Notes: a model not told the origin generated them from the letters alone. 64,000 nucleotides of DNA from Armigeres subalbatus (GCF_024139115.2 NC_085141.1:175286994-175350993), one strand, 5' to 3'. Counted from the first letter of the stretch, positions 22,290 to 34,689 are shown. Program-made: numbers and translations.

Positions 22290-24580
22290 AAATATTATTA
22301 TTTATTTAATCAGACTAAGGCCGAAGTGGCCTGTGCGGTATATAAGAGTCTTCTCCATTCGGCTCGGTCCATGGCTACACGTCGCCAACCACGCAGTCTA
22401 CGGAGGGTCCGCAAGTCATCTTCCACCTGATCGATCCACCTTGCCCGCTGCGCACCTCGCCTTCTTGTGCCCGTCGGATCGTTGTCGAGAACCATTTTCA
22501 CCGGGTTACTGTCCGACATTCTGGCTACGTGCCCGGCCCATCGCAGTCGTCCGATTTTCGCGGTGTGAACGATGGATGGTTCTCCCAACAGCTGATGCAA
22601 TTCGTGGTTCATTCGCCTCCTCCACGTACCGTCCGCCATCTGCACCCCACCATAGATGGTACGCAGCACTTTCCTTTCGAAAACTCCAAGTGCGCGTTGG
22701 TCCTCCACGAGCATCGTCCAGGTCTCGTGTCCGTAGAGGACTACCGGTCTAATGAGCGTTTTGTAGATTGTCAGTTTGGTACGGCGGCGAACTCTATTCG
22801 ATCGGAGCGTCTTGCGGAGTCAAAGTACGTACGATTTCCAGCCACTATGCGTCTCCGAATTTCTCTGCTGGTGTCATTTTCGGCAGTCACCAGTGAGCCC
22901 AAGTACACAAATTCTTCTACCACCTCGATTTCGTCACCACCGATGCAAACTCGCGGTGGGTGGCTCACATTGTCTTCTCTTGAACCTCTTCCTATCATGT
23001 ACTTCGTCTTCGACGTGTTGATGACTAGTCCGATCCGCTTAGCTTCCCTCTTCAGTCTGATGTAGGCTTCCTCCATCTTCTCAAAGTTTCGTGCCATAAT
23101 ATCTATGTCGTCGGCGAAACCAAATAGCTGGACGGACTTATTGAAAATTGTACCACTCGTGTTAATCCCTGCTCTTCGTATTACCCCTTCCAAAGCGATG
23201 TTGAATAGCAAACACGAAAGACCATCACCTTGCCGTAACCCTCTGCGGGTTTCGAAGGGACTCGAGAATGCCCTGAAACTCGAACTACGCACATCACCCG
23301 ATCCATCGTCGCTTTGATCAACCGTGTCAGTTTATCCGGAAAACCGTGTTCGTGCATTAGCTGCCATAGCTGGTCCCGATCGATTGTATCATATGCGGCT
23401 TTGAAGTCGATGAATAGATGATGTGTGGGCACGTTGTATTCGCGGCATTTCTGCAGTACTTGGCGAATGGCGAACACCTGGTCCGTGGTGGAGCGTTCGC
23501 CCATAAAACCCGCCTGATACTGCCCCACGAACTCCCTTGCAGTTGGTGCTAGTCGACGGCATAAAATTTGGGAGAGTACCTTGTAGGCGGCGTTCAGCAA
23601 TGTGATTGCGCGGTAGTTGCTACAATCCAGCTTATCGCCCTTTTGTAGATGGGACACACGACACCTTCCATCCACTCCTGCGGCAAAACTTCTTCCTCCC
23701 AAATCTTGGTAATGACCCAGTGCAGCGCTCTAGCCAGTGCCTCACCACCGTGTTTAAATAGCTCTCCTGGTAGTTGGTCAACCCCAGGGGCTTTGTTGTA
23801 CTTCAGCCGGCCAATCTCCTCCTGGATTTCCTGGAGATCCGGAGCCGGTAGAATTATGTCCTGCGCGCGTTCTCCCAGGTCCATCACCATACCGCCATCT
23901 TCGTCTGCCACATCGCCATTCAGGTGTTCTTCGTAGTGCTGCCGCCACCTTTGGATCACCTCACGCTCGTTCGTAAGAAGGTTCCCGTTTATGTCCTTAC
24001 ACATATCAGGCTGTGGCACGTGGCCCTTACGTGAACGGTTTAACTTCTCATAGAACTTTCGTGTGTTATTAGCGCGGTACAGTTGCTCCGTTTCTTCACG
24101 GTCTCGATCTTCCTGCTGGCGCTTTTTCCTCCGGAAAATCGAGTTTTGTCTGTTCCGCGCCTGTTTATATCGTGCCTCGTTCGCCCTCGTGCGGTGTTGC
24201 AGCAATCTCGCCCATGCTGCATTCTTCTCTTCCACTAACTGCTCACATTCGCCGTCATACCAGTCGTTTCTCTGATCCGGGGGCACCGTGCCAAGTGCAG
24301 CGGTTGCGGTGCTACCAATGGCGGATCGAATATTTCTCCAGCCATCTTCAAGAGACGCTGCGCCTAGCTGCTCTTCCGTTGGAAGTGCCACTTCCAGCTG
24401 CTGCGCGTATTCTTGGGCTAGTCTACCATCTTGTAGCCGCCCAATGTTAAGCCGCGGCGTCCGACTTCGACGCGTGTTGTACACCGTCGAGAGTTTTGAG
24501 CGCAGGCATACTGCAACGAGGTAGTGGTCGGATTCAATATTCGCACTGCGGTAAGTGCGGACATTCGTGATGTCGGAGAA
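22290..24580 (-). mobile_element. 5'-truncated LINE (copy C)
   Basis: A non-LTR retrotransposon in reverse orientation. The 3' end has a very short UTR after the stop and a TAAATAAATAATAAT-type tail (about 22290-22307); the 5' end breaks off within the endonuclease domain near 24580. Short 3' UTR with simple-repeat tail resembles RTE-like elements; clade assignment is tentative. Copies A (4490-5065) and B (20770-21005) are the same family. Confidence 0.85.
22308..24577 (-). pseudogene. LINE endonuclease/reverse transcriptase ORF, frameshifted
   Basis: Order on the reverse strand: end of the APE-type endonuclease (SDHYLV, about 24520-24575), a charged linker, RT fingers/palm with APGVDQLPGELF, SNYRAITLLNAAYKVLSQIL, LFIDFKAAYDTIDR (first catalytic Asp), GLRQGDGLSCLLFN and FADDIDIMA (catalytic pair intact), then a C-terminal domain with RLRWAGHVARM and the end TAQATSALV. 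At least three one-base frameshifts break it: near 23645 in an A-run between CPIYK and KGDKLD; near 23270 before the GLRQGDG block; and near 22823, where TTTGACTC lacks a G that copy A has. The element would otherwise nick DNA and reverse-transcribe its RNA in the nucleus. The intact FADD suggests it is younger than copy A. Confidence 0.9.
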
Positions 24581-24938
24581 GAATTTACAAAATATTGTTG
24601 AATTGTAAACAAATAATCACTCAGAAGCCTGAATGCGTCCATTTTTGAAGGAATCAAAACCAAAAATAGAGAACTATTTAAATTACACTTGTTCCAATAT
24701 CTGAAAAAAAAAATCATGGTGTCATCGAAATATTGAGAATGTAGCTAAAACTATTTTGAGAGCCTATTCCGAATAGAAACTTTATAAGGATAAAGTTACA
24801 ATAAGGAGGCTCTTGATGTCAAAGTTGACGTGTAATATCTCGTAATATCAGAGGCGCATCCACGTTCTAAGTAGTGGGTAGGACAAATAGGAAAAATGTC
24901 AGTTTGCGGTGTTGCGAAATCGATGCACATATTACATA

Positions 24939-26231
24939 AGGTACACTGGGGGAAGTGGAAAAAGGGGGTAAGTGTAAAAATCGACTCCAAAAATTGGAAT
25001 TGTACATACTTCACAGTTTTTACCACATCATAACATTATGCAAGAATATACTTTGATGCTCATACTAACACTGTATTGAATTTTGTATAATATATACACT
25101 AACACGGTTAACGCCTGAACTGCAGTTTTAGGTTTCGCGAAAAGTTGATTTTTGCATTCATAAAATCAATTCATATTTGCACCAATTGTCACTTTTTCAA
25201 GTGAATTTATATCACAGGTTACTATTACAATACAATTAAACTAATCCCATTCAATTTGTAGTGGTTTGTATTATGAAAGCAAATAATTCGAAGTTTTTAC
25301 ACTTACCCCTGGTATCAAACACTGCGTGGAAAGTGGATAATGCTCTAATCACGCAATTTTTTTTCTTCCCTCCAGGGTTTATTTCGATAGCTGTGAATCT
25401 TAATATGTTCCTTCTTTGTTAGTATTGTGATTCCAGGGGTGATTGGACTAATATAAATGAGAAAATGCCTGATTAATCCACCTATCGGTATTGATGCCTT
25501 TCACATGTTTTACATACGAAAAAAATGTATAAAAAAGTTAAAAATAGCACTGATAGGTAAATATATTATAAAATTCACATTAATTTTTATTCTTAACAAG
25601 TTTCGCCGTTGAATGAAATTTTTTTGCGAACAAATTGGTTAAGGACAAGTGCTTAAAAATAGGAGATAATTTTGTACGTGTTTTTCCTTTTACATATATA
25701 CAAACACGCACACACAGACATCATCTCAATTCGTTAAACTAAGTTGATTTATTTATAACCCTGAAAGTCCAATTTTTCCTTCAAAAAGTTTATCTTTGGG
25801 GCGAACATATAGATTTCACGTACACTTAGTGTTCGAGAAGGCAAAACCAGCCCTCCCCTAGCTATTACGAGAATTTCTTGAGGATCTATTCCGTTAAGGT
25901 AATGAAATTATTCCACAAAAGATACTCAGAGCAATTATCGTATTGATTTTAGTTATATGTAACTACTCATCACAATTGAAGATCAAGGTAACATGGGTTT
26001 TCCACTTACCCCATCCCACTGGGTTAAGTGGAAAAACAACTCCTTATTTTTAAATCTTTTTCCACAAATTTCAAGCGACCAAAATGGTATGAATTACAGC
26101 ACAGTTGGTGCAAAATTGACTGTTTTTGATAGCCCATTTTGATTGAACGCATTTAGATCATTTAAAATGGTTTTACACTAATTCAAACATGCACTATCGA
26201 TTTTTCCTTTTCCACTTCCCCCAGTGTACCT
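24939..26231. mobile_element. TA-flanked element with internal iterons
   Basis: Ends AGGTACACTGGGGGAAGTGG and its inverted copy are flanked by TA (24937-24938; 26232-26233), as expected of Tc1/mariner-type insertion. The word GGGGNAAGTGNAAAA recurs internally in both orientations (about 24948, 24965, 25293-25308, 25997-26011, 26021-26035). Another repeat (25471-25846) is nested inside. No transposase frame is seen. Confidence 0.7.
25471..25846 (+). repeat. Mosquito interspersed repeat with CA-rich centre
   Basis: Begins GATTAATCCACC...GATGCCTTTCAC and ends near TTCGAGAAGGCA, so the ends form a short imperfect inverted repeat (TGCCTTTC/GAAGGCA). The centre has CACGCACACACAGACATCA, then CTCAATTCGTTAAACTAAGT. 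The same family hosts the R1-like LINE at 29137-31178 and gives a fragment at 44925-44955. Confidence 0.65.
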
Positions 26232-26239
26232 TATAAAAA

Positions 26240-27428
26240 AATAAAAAATCTGAACGTCCTGACATTCCAGATATAATCTTCACATAATTTATGAAATTTT
26301 CATCGATTTTCATAATAGCTTCTTCAATAAGCATGATTGTACCAGTAGTTGCTCTTTTAATCAAAACGATGATCAATGTAGGATAAGGAGAAGAAAATTA
26401 TTTCGACAATCATTGCTACAAGACGGATAGTAATGAATGAGAATTCGACTAAATACTTCTAAATACTACTAAATAGTTCTTTTCTACACGATTTATGAGA
26501 ATTAGTTCGAAACAGCTAGTTAAAAGAAAAACACAAATTTTTCGCCCGAAGGCTGCTGAACACTTTATAAATTAAATTAAATAAGAAAGGAGAAACAAGG
26601 AGGACAATTATAAGTTACTGTTGTAAATATTGTCCCAGTCATCATGTATATGAAATTGAAGATTTCTATGTTTTGTTCATTCAATCTTTTGTCCCTTCTA
26701 CCTCTGACATTTTTATGGATCGTCGCTTATCCAGGAAATCGTATGATCGTCGAATAATCTTTCGGGGAGTACAGGACCCGTCGCAGACCAGATTTTATGC
26801 GGACTTAAGAATATTTGTGATTTCTAAACTCTCCTCTTTCATATCATGGGTAAATTAAAATGTTGTATCGGAAGACCTAGAACATTTTTGCCTTTCTAGT
26901 ATACAAAATATGTTCAGTTTTTCCAGTGCATATTCCATAAAAATCGTGAAAGACAGGCATTTTGAATGAAGTCCTTCTGCCGAAGACACCGCGAATTTCA
27001 TTGAAATTCACCGATATCCCAACAGAATTGCTCGGTAGTTATTTCACCGATTTTCTTCTAAAATTATTTACCAAACAGTTATGCTGCTGACAATTCATAA
27101 ACAGATTATAAGCGTCACCTTCTAGAAAACCAAGAATGAAAAAACGTATACAGTGCAGGAAGTGTTTTTGGTAAACTACATCCTATTTAAATTATTATTT
27201 GGGCGTTCTTCATCATCATCGGATAATTGAGAAAGAAAAAATGGGATTACCCAAGGGATAACCTGATAACTTTCCTTTAAAACCACAAACGCTCATTATT
27301 GATGAAATTTATTCCTTTAACGATAATTCAAACTTCGGACAAAACTAGCTTAAATCCTATTTTCGGTTGCGTATGAAAAGCTTGTGGTAGATAGAAGTGG
27401 GTTACGCCGGAAACTAACAGGGCGGCTT
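26240..27428. other. Unassigned A+T-rich sequence
   Basis: No gene or well-bounded element seen. Part of the 472-662 dispersed repeat recurs near 26377-26420. Short open frames here show no motif. Confidence 0.4.
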
Positions 27429-27429
27429 G

Positions 27430-27602
27430 ATACTTGAATTCTCGCTTAACTTTTCAAATCTAAGTAACATTTTTTCATGAATTGATTTGAATATTGCAAT
27501 CAACAGACCAATATGAAAGCTTTTGATTGCAGTACTCAAATTAATTCATGAAAAAATGTTACTTAGACCCTTTCGAAAAGTTAAGCGAGAATCTGAGTAA
27601 AG
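27430..27602. mobile_element. Small fold-back MITE
   Basis: Arms of about 65 bp (27437-27502 and 27530-27594) are inverted copies, with outer ends GAATTCTCGCTTAAC and GTTAAGCGAGAATC and a ~27 bp loop. No unambiguous target duplication. Confidence 0.65.
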
Positions 27603-27928
27603 CAGAATTTGTCATCTCCTAAGTCACACACATCCTACTCCGATGTATGTGTAATTAACCCTACAAAGAATTTAAAAAAAAAATCCATCGTCCGAGCTAG
27701 CGATTTTTGGGTTTCAAGGTTTTAATTATATCCACGGAATTCCAATTGAAAAGTTATGAAAAATAATAATCGAAAGATTTAAGGATAAATAGACGCGATT
27801 GAAAAACGCTCAATTCTATGAACATTAAAGTTGCTCCGCCTGTCCTTTATGGAATATTTCTGTTCCAAAGGAGCTTGACTTGAGAAAATTTTCAATCTGT
27901 GTTTGTCGATGACACTTGATAGGGACAC

Positions 27929-28109
27929 GGCAGGTATTTCCGTCCATCGTCATAGGGGCTAAAACCATCGAAAGCAATATCCATTCGCTACAGCTCCACT
28001 ATAGCAGAACGTATCTCCTGAGCATAAGATTTGATACGAATGAGTTTGTCAAAAAAGTGTCTCCTTTATTAGTTTTCGAGACTATGACGAAAAGACGAAA
28101 ATACCTGCC
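27929..28109. mobile_element. Small inverted-repeat element
   Basis: GGCAGGTATTTCCGTC at the left and GACGAAAATACCTGCC at the right are inverted copies; the inner TCGTCATAG/CTATGACGA also pair. About 181 bp, no ORF, flanking duplication not resolved. Confidence 0.55.
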
Positions 28110-28194
28110 TTAACCCTATTCTATTGAGACTTAACTAGCTACGAATTCAAATTTTTAAATATTCATGAAAAAAAACAGACGGCAGAATAGTTTT

Positions 28195-29136
28195 TAATAC
28201 CTAATATTCTGGCTATAACTTTTATATGGGCAGCAACTTGATGCAATAAATCAGTTAAGGTCACTCCTGACAGAATCCAAGTTTCGGGGGCACACCACTC
28301 GATACGGAAGCAACGCAAAACTGTCATTTTATTTTTGACGCATGCTGCGACGCAGCAAAGCTGAATCAACAAAAATGATAGTTGTCCGCCGCCTCCATAT
28401 CGAGTGTTGTGCCCCCGAAAACGCGAGCACTTTGAAACTTGGATTCTGTCAGGAGTGACTTTAAGGATAAATGCCCGAAAAATGAGCGAGTTTTTGAAAC
28501 GCATTTTGCACATAAAAATTGTATTTTAGCCATAACTTCTGAGCCCATAGACTGATGTCTGATAGGAAATAATGAAACAGGATTCACCGTGCTATACAAC
28601 TTGTTGTGAGTAAACAAGTTAAGACTAAGTGTCCAAAACTAAGTGAATTTTTTGAATGCATGTTACGATAGAAAATTAGTCTTCGAGCCTCTTATAAAAA
28701 GTTTTATTTTGTAAAAAAATATATTGGCCACAACTTCCGAGCCCGGAGTTGGATCAGCACAATTTTCAATGGGAAACAATCGGACAGGACTCCCCACCGA
28801 ACATTTTTTTCTTTATTAAAGTGTTTTTTTAATCTACAGATTAAGTTCAACACCGTCACCCGCCGAGCATAATTTGTTGCGAGCAAATCGGTTGATGGAA
28901 AAAGATTGAGAAGTTGGCAAGACGCTACTTTTTGCGAAACAATCGGTTTAAGAATAAGTGCCAAAAAAGTGAGTTAGTTTTTTTTTCACTCGTCTTTGTC
29001 CAAAAAAAATGTATTTTGGCCATAACGAATGCAACTTGTCACGAAAAAATCGGTAAGGATAATTGCTTCAAAAATGAGTTAGACTTTTTTTTCGCACATA
29101 CACACACATACACATATACACACACAGACATCATCT
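28195..29136 (+). repeat. Interspersed repeat with ~200 bp internal units, left part
   Basis: Landmarks recur: CAACTTGTTGYGAG, GGTTAAGGATAAGTGCC and GAGTTAGTTTTTT, each separated by roughly 200-250 bp, ending in a CA-rich tract. It is interrupted by a TTAA MITE at 28259-28460 and by the LINE starting at 29137, and resumes at 31194. Confidence 0.6.
28259..28460. mobile_element. TTAA MITE, intact 202 bp copy
   Basis: Ends GGTCACTCCTGACAGAATCC and inverted GGATTCTGTCAGGAGTGACT, flanked by TTAA at 28255-28258 and 28461-28464. The host repeat's uninterrupted version (GGTTAAGGATAAGTGCC) confirms TTAA as the target. The inner arms contain CGAAAACGCGAGCACTTT and the CACTCGATACGG motif; the left arm lost the AAGTGCTCGCG block. 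Family copies: 5938-5967 plus 11598-12104, and 62590-62717. Confidence 0.8.
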
Positions 29137-29138
29137 TG

Positions 29139-29361
29139 TCGGTTACCAAATCCGCGGAGATAGCTATCCAGCGTAAGAGGAGAGGAGTTCGCTATTGTGC
29201 AGTAGTGACTCTCGACGTGAGCAATGCATTTAATAGTGCCAGTTGGACAGCTATCGCGGATGCGCTCCTGCGTCTTGGAATTCCCGAGTACCTGTACAAG
29301 ACTCTCGGAAGCTACTTCCAGAATCGAGTACTGGTATACGACACGGAGGCGGAAGTGCGTT
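29139..29361 (+). pseudogene. R1-like reverse transcriptase, N-terminal fragment
   Basis: Encodes RT palm sequence with the first catalytic motif VTLDVSNAFNSASW, then a helix ending in LGSYFQNRVLVYDTEAEVR, where the MITE interrupts. Motif wording fits the R1/LOA group of LINEs rather than the RTE-like family seen at 22-24 kb. The upstream fingers and endonuclease are missing. Confidence 0.85.
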
Positions 29362-29365
29362 GACA

Positions 29366-29687
29366 TCCCGAGTAGACGAAAATAGCTCAACAATATCAAA
29401 TGTTGATAAGATAGCAAAATGAGATATGGACATGATTGATAAAGAGATAAAAGATCAGACGACAATATTAATATTTTGCACTAAAATATCATGAGGAGAT
29501 CAAGTTATGCTATTTGTAATAAGTAATCAATTTCATGTGCCATTAGTTTGTTCTTATCCATAGCATATTTTGATATTTAAATGATATTTCGGTGCAAATT
29601 TTTGATATTGCTGTCTGTTCTTTTATCTCTTATATCAATCAAGGTCATATCATGTTTTGTTATTATGTTCATGGCTTCTGCCCGGGA
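29366..29687. mobile_element. MITE with TCCCGRGYAGA ends inside the LINE
   Basis: Left end TCCCGAGTAGACG and right end (inverted) TCCCGGGCAGAAG. Inner arms also pair: AAAGAGATAAAAGATCAGAC... with ...GTCTGTTCTTTTATCTCTT. A related end, TTCCCGGGTAGAGG, lies at 57614-57630. The insertion sits exactly between RT blocks EVR and ITSGVSQGS. Confidence 0.75.
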
Positions 29688-29689
29688 TA

Positions 29690-30859
29690 ACCTCAGGGGT
29701 TTCGCAAGGTTCCATACTGGGTCCGGTGTTATGGAACATCATGTACGACGGCGTCTTGAGGTTAAAATTCCCGGTGGGCGTGGTAATCGTCGGCTTTGCC
29801 GACGATATTACGCTGGAGGCCTACGGCGAATCGATCGAAGAGGTAGAGTTGACTGCAGCCCACTCGATGAGTTCAAGGAAGTTAGAACTGGCTCACCACA
29901 AGACTGAGGTGGTTGTTGTTAACAACCGAAAGTCGGAGCAACAAGCGGTGATAAGGGCAGGCAACTGCACGGTCACCTCTGAACGCTCCATCAAACTCTT
30001 GGGGGTAATGATCGACGATAAGCTCACCTTTGGTAGCCACGTCAATTACGCCTGCAAGCGTGCCTCCACAGCTATAGCGGCATATTGAGGTATGGGGGAG
30101 CTGCTTTTGGTAGCCCTGCGTATTAACTGCTTCAGAACGAAGTTAGAAAGTACGTATAGGCTCATGTGCAAGCGGCGCCATGGCTAAATCACTTTCTACC
30201 TGACCCAGGTCCTTACAGGCCATGGTTGCTTCAGACAGTATCTACACCGGTTCGGACACTCGGCCTCGCCCGAGTGTCCGATGTGTGCAGGTTTAGAGGA
30301 AACGGCAGAACACGTGTTGTTAGCATGCCCACGTTTTCGCACGATGCGTGACCACATGCTTGCCACATGTGGTCTGGATACTACCCGGACAACCTAGTCC
30401 GGAGGATGTGTAAAAAGGAAGTTGGCTGGAGTTTTATCGGCTATCGTCTAAATCGTCTCGGAGCTACACAGAAGGTGGCGCGTGGAATGGCTAGTTCAGG
30501 CGCAAATAAGAGGTGGTCCAAGGGTTCGGAGTCGGCTTCATGGGTCATACCGGTGGTCATGCCCTGTGGTCAAACTCGACCCTTTCATCGAACAAGTGGC
30601 CGCGCGAAGAACAACATGGTATCGTCGCTTTCGTGGCGTCGGGCAACCGGGCGGGTTCCGAGCCCGAGGACGGAAAGAGGTCCTCTTCAAGGCTGGTGCA
30701 GGCGTTGGTACCGCGTCGGCAAGTCCCTCTGTGCTTTGGCGAATAGGCCCTATCGCAGAGAGGTCAATTTGGTGTGCACGCGGCATCATCATTCTTGATA
30801 CCAGCCGTGCAGAGGGAAGCAGGCGCGAAGTCGACCCTTCCCACCTTCTTAAGACATAG
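29690..30859 (+). pseudogene. R1-like reverse transcriptase, C-terminal part
   Basis: Continues with ITSGVSQGSILGPVLWN, the intact catalytic GFADDITLEA, HHKTEVVVVNNR and IKLLGVMIDDKLTFGSHVNY. In the same frame, stops occur at 30086-30088 and 30185-30187 and again before the last open segment (30482-30859). Between them is the C-terminal zinc-binding motif CPMC...ETAEHVLLACPRF (30275-30328), typical of this LINE class. One frame throughout with only nonsense changes suggests decay by point mutation. Confidence 0.85.
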
Positions 30860-31193
30860 GGCGTGGTAAGGCCACCTGGAAAGCCGGCAATGCGCTGTGT
30901 TCTTCTAAAAAAGCGAGTCACGATGTTCGATGCTACAAGGACACGCAGCTAACCTCGAGGGTGCGTTGTGCACTGGCCCCCCTTTGAAGCATTACTTTCT
31001 GGTTGTACCGAAGGGACGATGGCCTTGGCGGCAATGGAAACGGTTTAGCGGGTCGGGGATGTAATCATGCCTCCCTCGTTTGCTGTTGGAGGTGGTCCCT
31101 AACCCCGCACTTCCTGAACGTCCAACCCAGGACGTCAGGTCAACAGATTCCCCCTCTATTGCTTTGGAAGAAAAAAAAACACAGACATCACCT

Positions 31194-31320
31194 CAATTCG
31201 TCGAGCTGAGTCGATCGGTATATAACAGTGTTATAATAACACTATGGGTCTCCGGGCCACCTATAAAAAGTTTGTTTTTGGAGCGACCGTATAGCCTTTA
31301 CGTACACTTTGTACACTGTA
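31194..31320 (+). repeat. Interspersed repeat, right part after LINE
   Basis: Resumes with CAATTCGTCGAGCTGAGTCG and continues to CCTTTACGTACACTTTG, matching the right half of the repeat at 25471-25846. Confidence 0.7.
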
Positions 31321-33900
31321 ACCAAGTGTTACAGATTTATAGGTTTTTAATATGTATTTCATGTATTTTGTTAATGTCACGTTTCTGGGGTTTGAGTGTT
31401 GGGATAATAAATTTAATTAAGTCATGAATAGAAATGTTTGTTCGTAGCCTTAAATATTTAAATTGTATAACAGTAGAGTGGGCACAAGGAGGAATACATG
31501 TTGAACATCAGTGCGTACAACAACACAACATGCAGTCTTGTGCAAAACAAGTAACAAAAGGGGGTGGTGATAAAAGAAAACTCTCATCTTGGGAGGGATT
31601 GAGGCGCAAAAGAAGTCCGCCATCCCTCATTTTTAGTCTGGCGTTCCTGTGCTTGGGATCGATAAAAAATATTTTAAAAAGTGTCCCATCAAGCCAATAC
31701 GATCTGCTATAACCAGTTCCTGCTCCTGCACCTGCTACACCAGTTTTTTTCGACAACTACCATCACCCCGCCGGAGACTAGACCAGAAGGCTGGAACATC
31801 AGCGTCCACCGTCATCAACGAGTTCAACAGGTCACGCGACTGCAACAGCAGCAGTACCGTCAATTCCCACAATCAGCAATAAACCACACACTCTACATTA
31901 TAAATCAATAGTTTTTCTAATAGATTCCCATCCGCACTACAAAAAGCAATAAATTAAATAAGCCCATAGTTTTCATCCACAATAGAATCCCTTTTAAAAT
32001 AATCCAAGAAAAGAGACGTTTATCTGCACGTTGTTCGCGAAGCCCCTCCAATACCCAGTAGTAAGCCGGCCGTGAGATCCAGTTCGACGGGTCACTTGCT
32101 ACTGAGAAGTTTACCGCAAGCTAAAGAAGCGTAAAAGGACGTAGCCAATTTTAGTTTGAGAACCTCTATCCAATGTTACTTTTAATATCACATACCCAAA
32201 TTATAGTTGATAATGTGAAATTAATCAATTACATTCATCAGAGGATAAAAAGGTTCATAGTTTTTAAAGTTACGTTACCGTGCGGGACCGAATAAAAGAA
32301 TAAAAAAATGTACTTCATAGAGTTACTTACAAAACCGCAATAAAGATTACGTTTAAGCAACAAGTTTTCGTGTAATTCACTGCCATTCTAGACCATTATT
32401 ATCTAAAAACGTGCTATTTTACGAAATTGAATAAGAGAGGAGATAATGCTTTCTTGCAATTAACGCGTCTGTCTGGCATGAGACCAACAGAGGAAGTAAT
32501 ACCATGCTTCCCATGGTAGCTGTAGAGCTCCATCAAATGTTGTACCTTTAAACTTTTACGATTTTTTCTTCAACAAAAATCTATAGTTACACATTTTGTG
32601 TTATTATTTATTTGCAAGAATGATCATGTAACGTGAATTAGACTGTGCGATTTTGGTACAAATTTATCATCTTTATCTTTTGAGTTCCAGGAGTACCCAT
32701 TTTGATCAGAAGACTACCCATATGTTATGCAATCCTGTTTAATTAGAATCAGAAAGACAACGGCATGAATTGTATGTATTGTGTTCTCCTCACTATATCT
32801 CCACTAAAGTCCCCTTAGATTCCGTCTTCCGGTGGCCATTGTCAATGGAATTGGCATATCACCACATAGCCACAAATCTGATGAGTTTGTCATTTGAATG
32901 ATTTTGAAATGTATTTCAACTGTTTCATTTCCAAAAAATATTACCACATGTTAACATAAGTCACATCAGACTTTTTTCAATAATTGTGAAAATACTCTTT
33001 CAAAAGTTGTGACTGCTGTTGGAATTTCATTTTAATCCATAAAATAGGTACCTTCACTCATTTTTAATATACTGTTTTCGTTCCTTATCACATGACTTGC
33101 AAATCAATGCCATTAGTGAACAAATAAAAAACAAAATGAAAGGCAATAAGGCTTGTTTCTCATATTTGCGTTTTGTAAAAAAATATATCAAAAAGAACCG
33201 ACGAAATTGCTGCATTTTTCTTTTATGTTGAGAATAATTAGCGATGGAAAATGGAACAGATTACCCGCCATTCAAAATAAATTGTCACAAAAGCACTGAC
33301 AACATCTGTTGGTTACCCTGTGTTATGGATAATCACGAAACAGACGGTAAACAATCGTAAAACACGAGCAGAAGCCAGATACACGCCACGGGTGGTCGTT
33401 TGGGCGCTTGGCTAATTAAAATATAATTGAATGAAACGATTAATCAGTGTACCGTAATCCGGGTGCAATTTGATCATTGTATAAAAACTAAGCCCATACA
33501 AACTAATTAAATAAAGTCAGCCCAATTGACACCCTTTAAAATGAAACTACTTTCTTTATTAGAGTGCAACGTAGAAAAAAGTCTTCGCAAGGATATAAGG
33601 TTAACTTTAAGGTAAAATTAATCACTTACAGGAAAGCAACTCCCTCACGAAAATAATTTCCCATTTCTTCTGCATGGAATAACGAGAAAAGCAGTTTATT
33701 CGTTGAATTTGATTATAGGCTGATCTTCCGACGATGTAGTTCTTCGAATAATAATAATTGTTCTCTTCACCAAACATCCCGTGGGATGGCAACCAACCAG
33801 TCTTTTTGAGTTCTCGTTGAATTCAAGACATATAAGCCTGAAGGCTGGTTATAGAAAATCTAGAAAATGAATTATAGAAAATCTAGAAAAGCGTTTCCGT
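31321..33900. other. Unassigned region
   Basis: No supported gene. 31434-31960 has C/A-rich open frames without recognised domains. A block near 32040-32340 contains CGTGCGGGACCGAATAAAAG; it could be an old retroelement end, but no repeat partner was found in the window. Confidence 0.3.
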
Positions 33901-34689
33901 TCTTTGATTTTTATTTCACCTTAATAGTACCACGAAGAGCTGTTGTGCATCGCGTCCATTGATGCCTGGAAAGAAACGAAACGCTCACGCTACGATATTG
34001 ATCCCAATATGAAAACAAGTGCTGAAACCTGGAAAAGTGTGGTAGGGTGTTGGAGTGGCGCATCAATGGTTTTTCGAAACCATTCGTGGTCCCAAACAAC
34101 TGTGCAGAATTGGCCCGATTGGCTGCTTCCTCGCTTTACGCATCGCGTTTGAAGTTTGTATGGGAATTAGTATGGGAAAACGTACATTTTTGCATTTTTA
34201 CTCCAAGAGGTTTCAGTTCATCGTATACCAAGTGGCACATTGCGTTAAAGTATAACCCAAAGCATGCCAAAGAACTTTGCTGAAGAAGATACATTGCTGG
34301 AACGTCCGTAAAAAAAGTTATAACGCCTCGAATGTTTAAATCCTATGCAAAATTTAACTGAGTGTTAAATTGACCAATAATTTAACTGAGTATTGTTTTA
34401 AAATGTTTGATCTTATAAGGTTGATGAGCTAATTGGAGTTATTCAGAATCATTCCTTAACCTTCCTAGTGCATTAAAAAAAAGTTACACATTGTGCATTA
34501 GCGGGTCAAAAATGACCCCAAATTGAATTCGCTCCAAAAAGTTCATTTTCAAACCGATTCTCAATCTTTTGGAACCAAATTGAAGGTATGGACTCCACGG
34601 ATGTCGTTACGATTTTTGCACTTTGGCCATTCTGGGTCCCAGGAATCGATGTTGAAGGAACATAATCCTAATAGAATGTAGCCATTGTC

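Larger units (their letters stand above)
29137..31178 (+). mobile_element. 5'-truncated R1-like LINE
   Basis: Flanked by ACACAGACATCATCT (29122-29136) and ACACAGACATCACCT (31179-31193), a 15 bp duplication with one difference. It ends in a short poly-A (31169-31178). 5' truncation lies inside the reverse transcriptase domain. A MITE (29366-29687) is inserted between RT motifs. The 3' UTR runs from about 30860. Confidence 0.85.

Noticed and set aside
22529..23065. ORFs on the + strand across the LINE
   Set aside because: Antisense shadows of the LINE reverse transcriptase, which has clear catalytic motifs on the - strand.
30482..30921. Separate gene in the GC-rich 3' part of the R1-like LINE
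   Set aside because: It is in the same frame as the LINE reverse transcriptase, downstream of its zinc-binding motif, and inside the element's target duplications.
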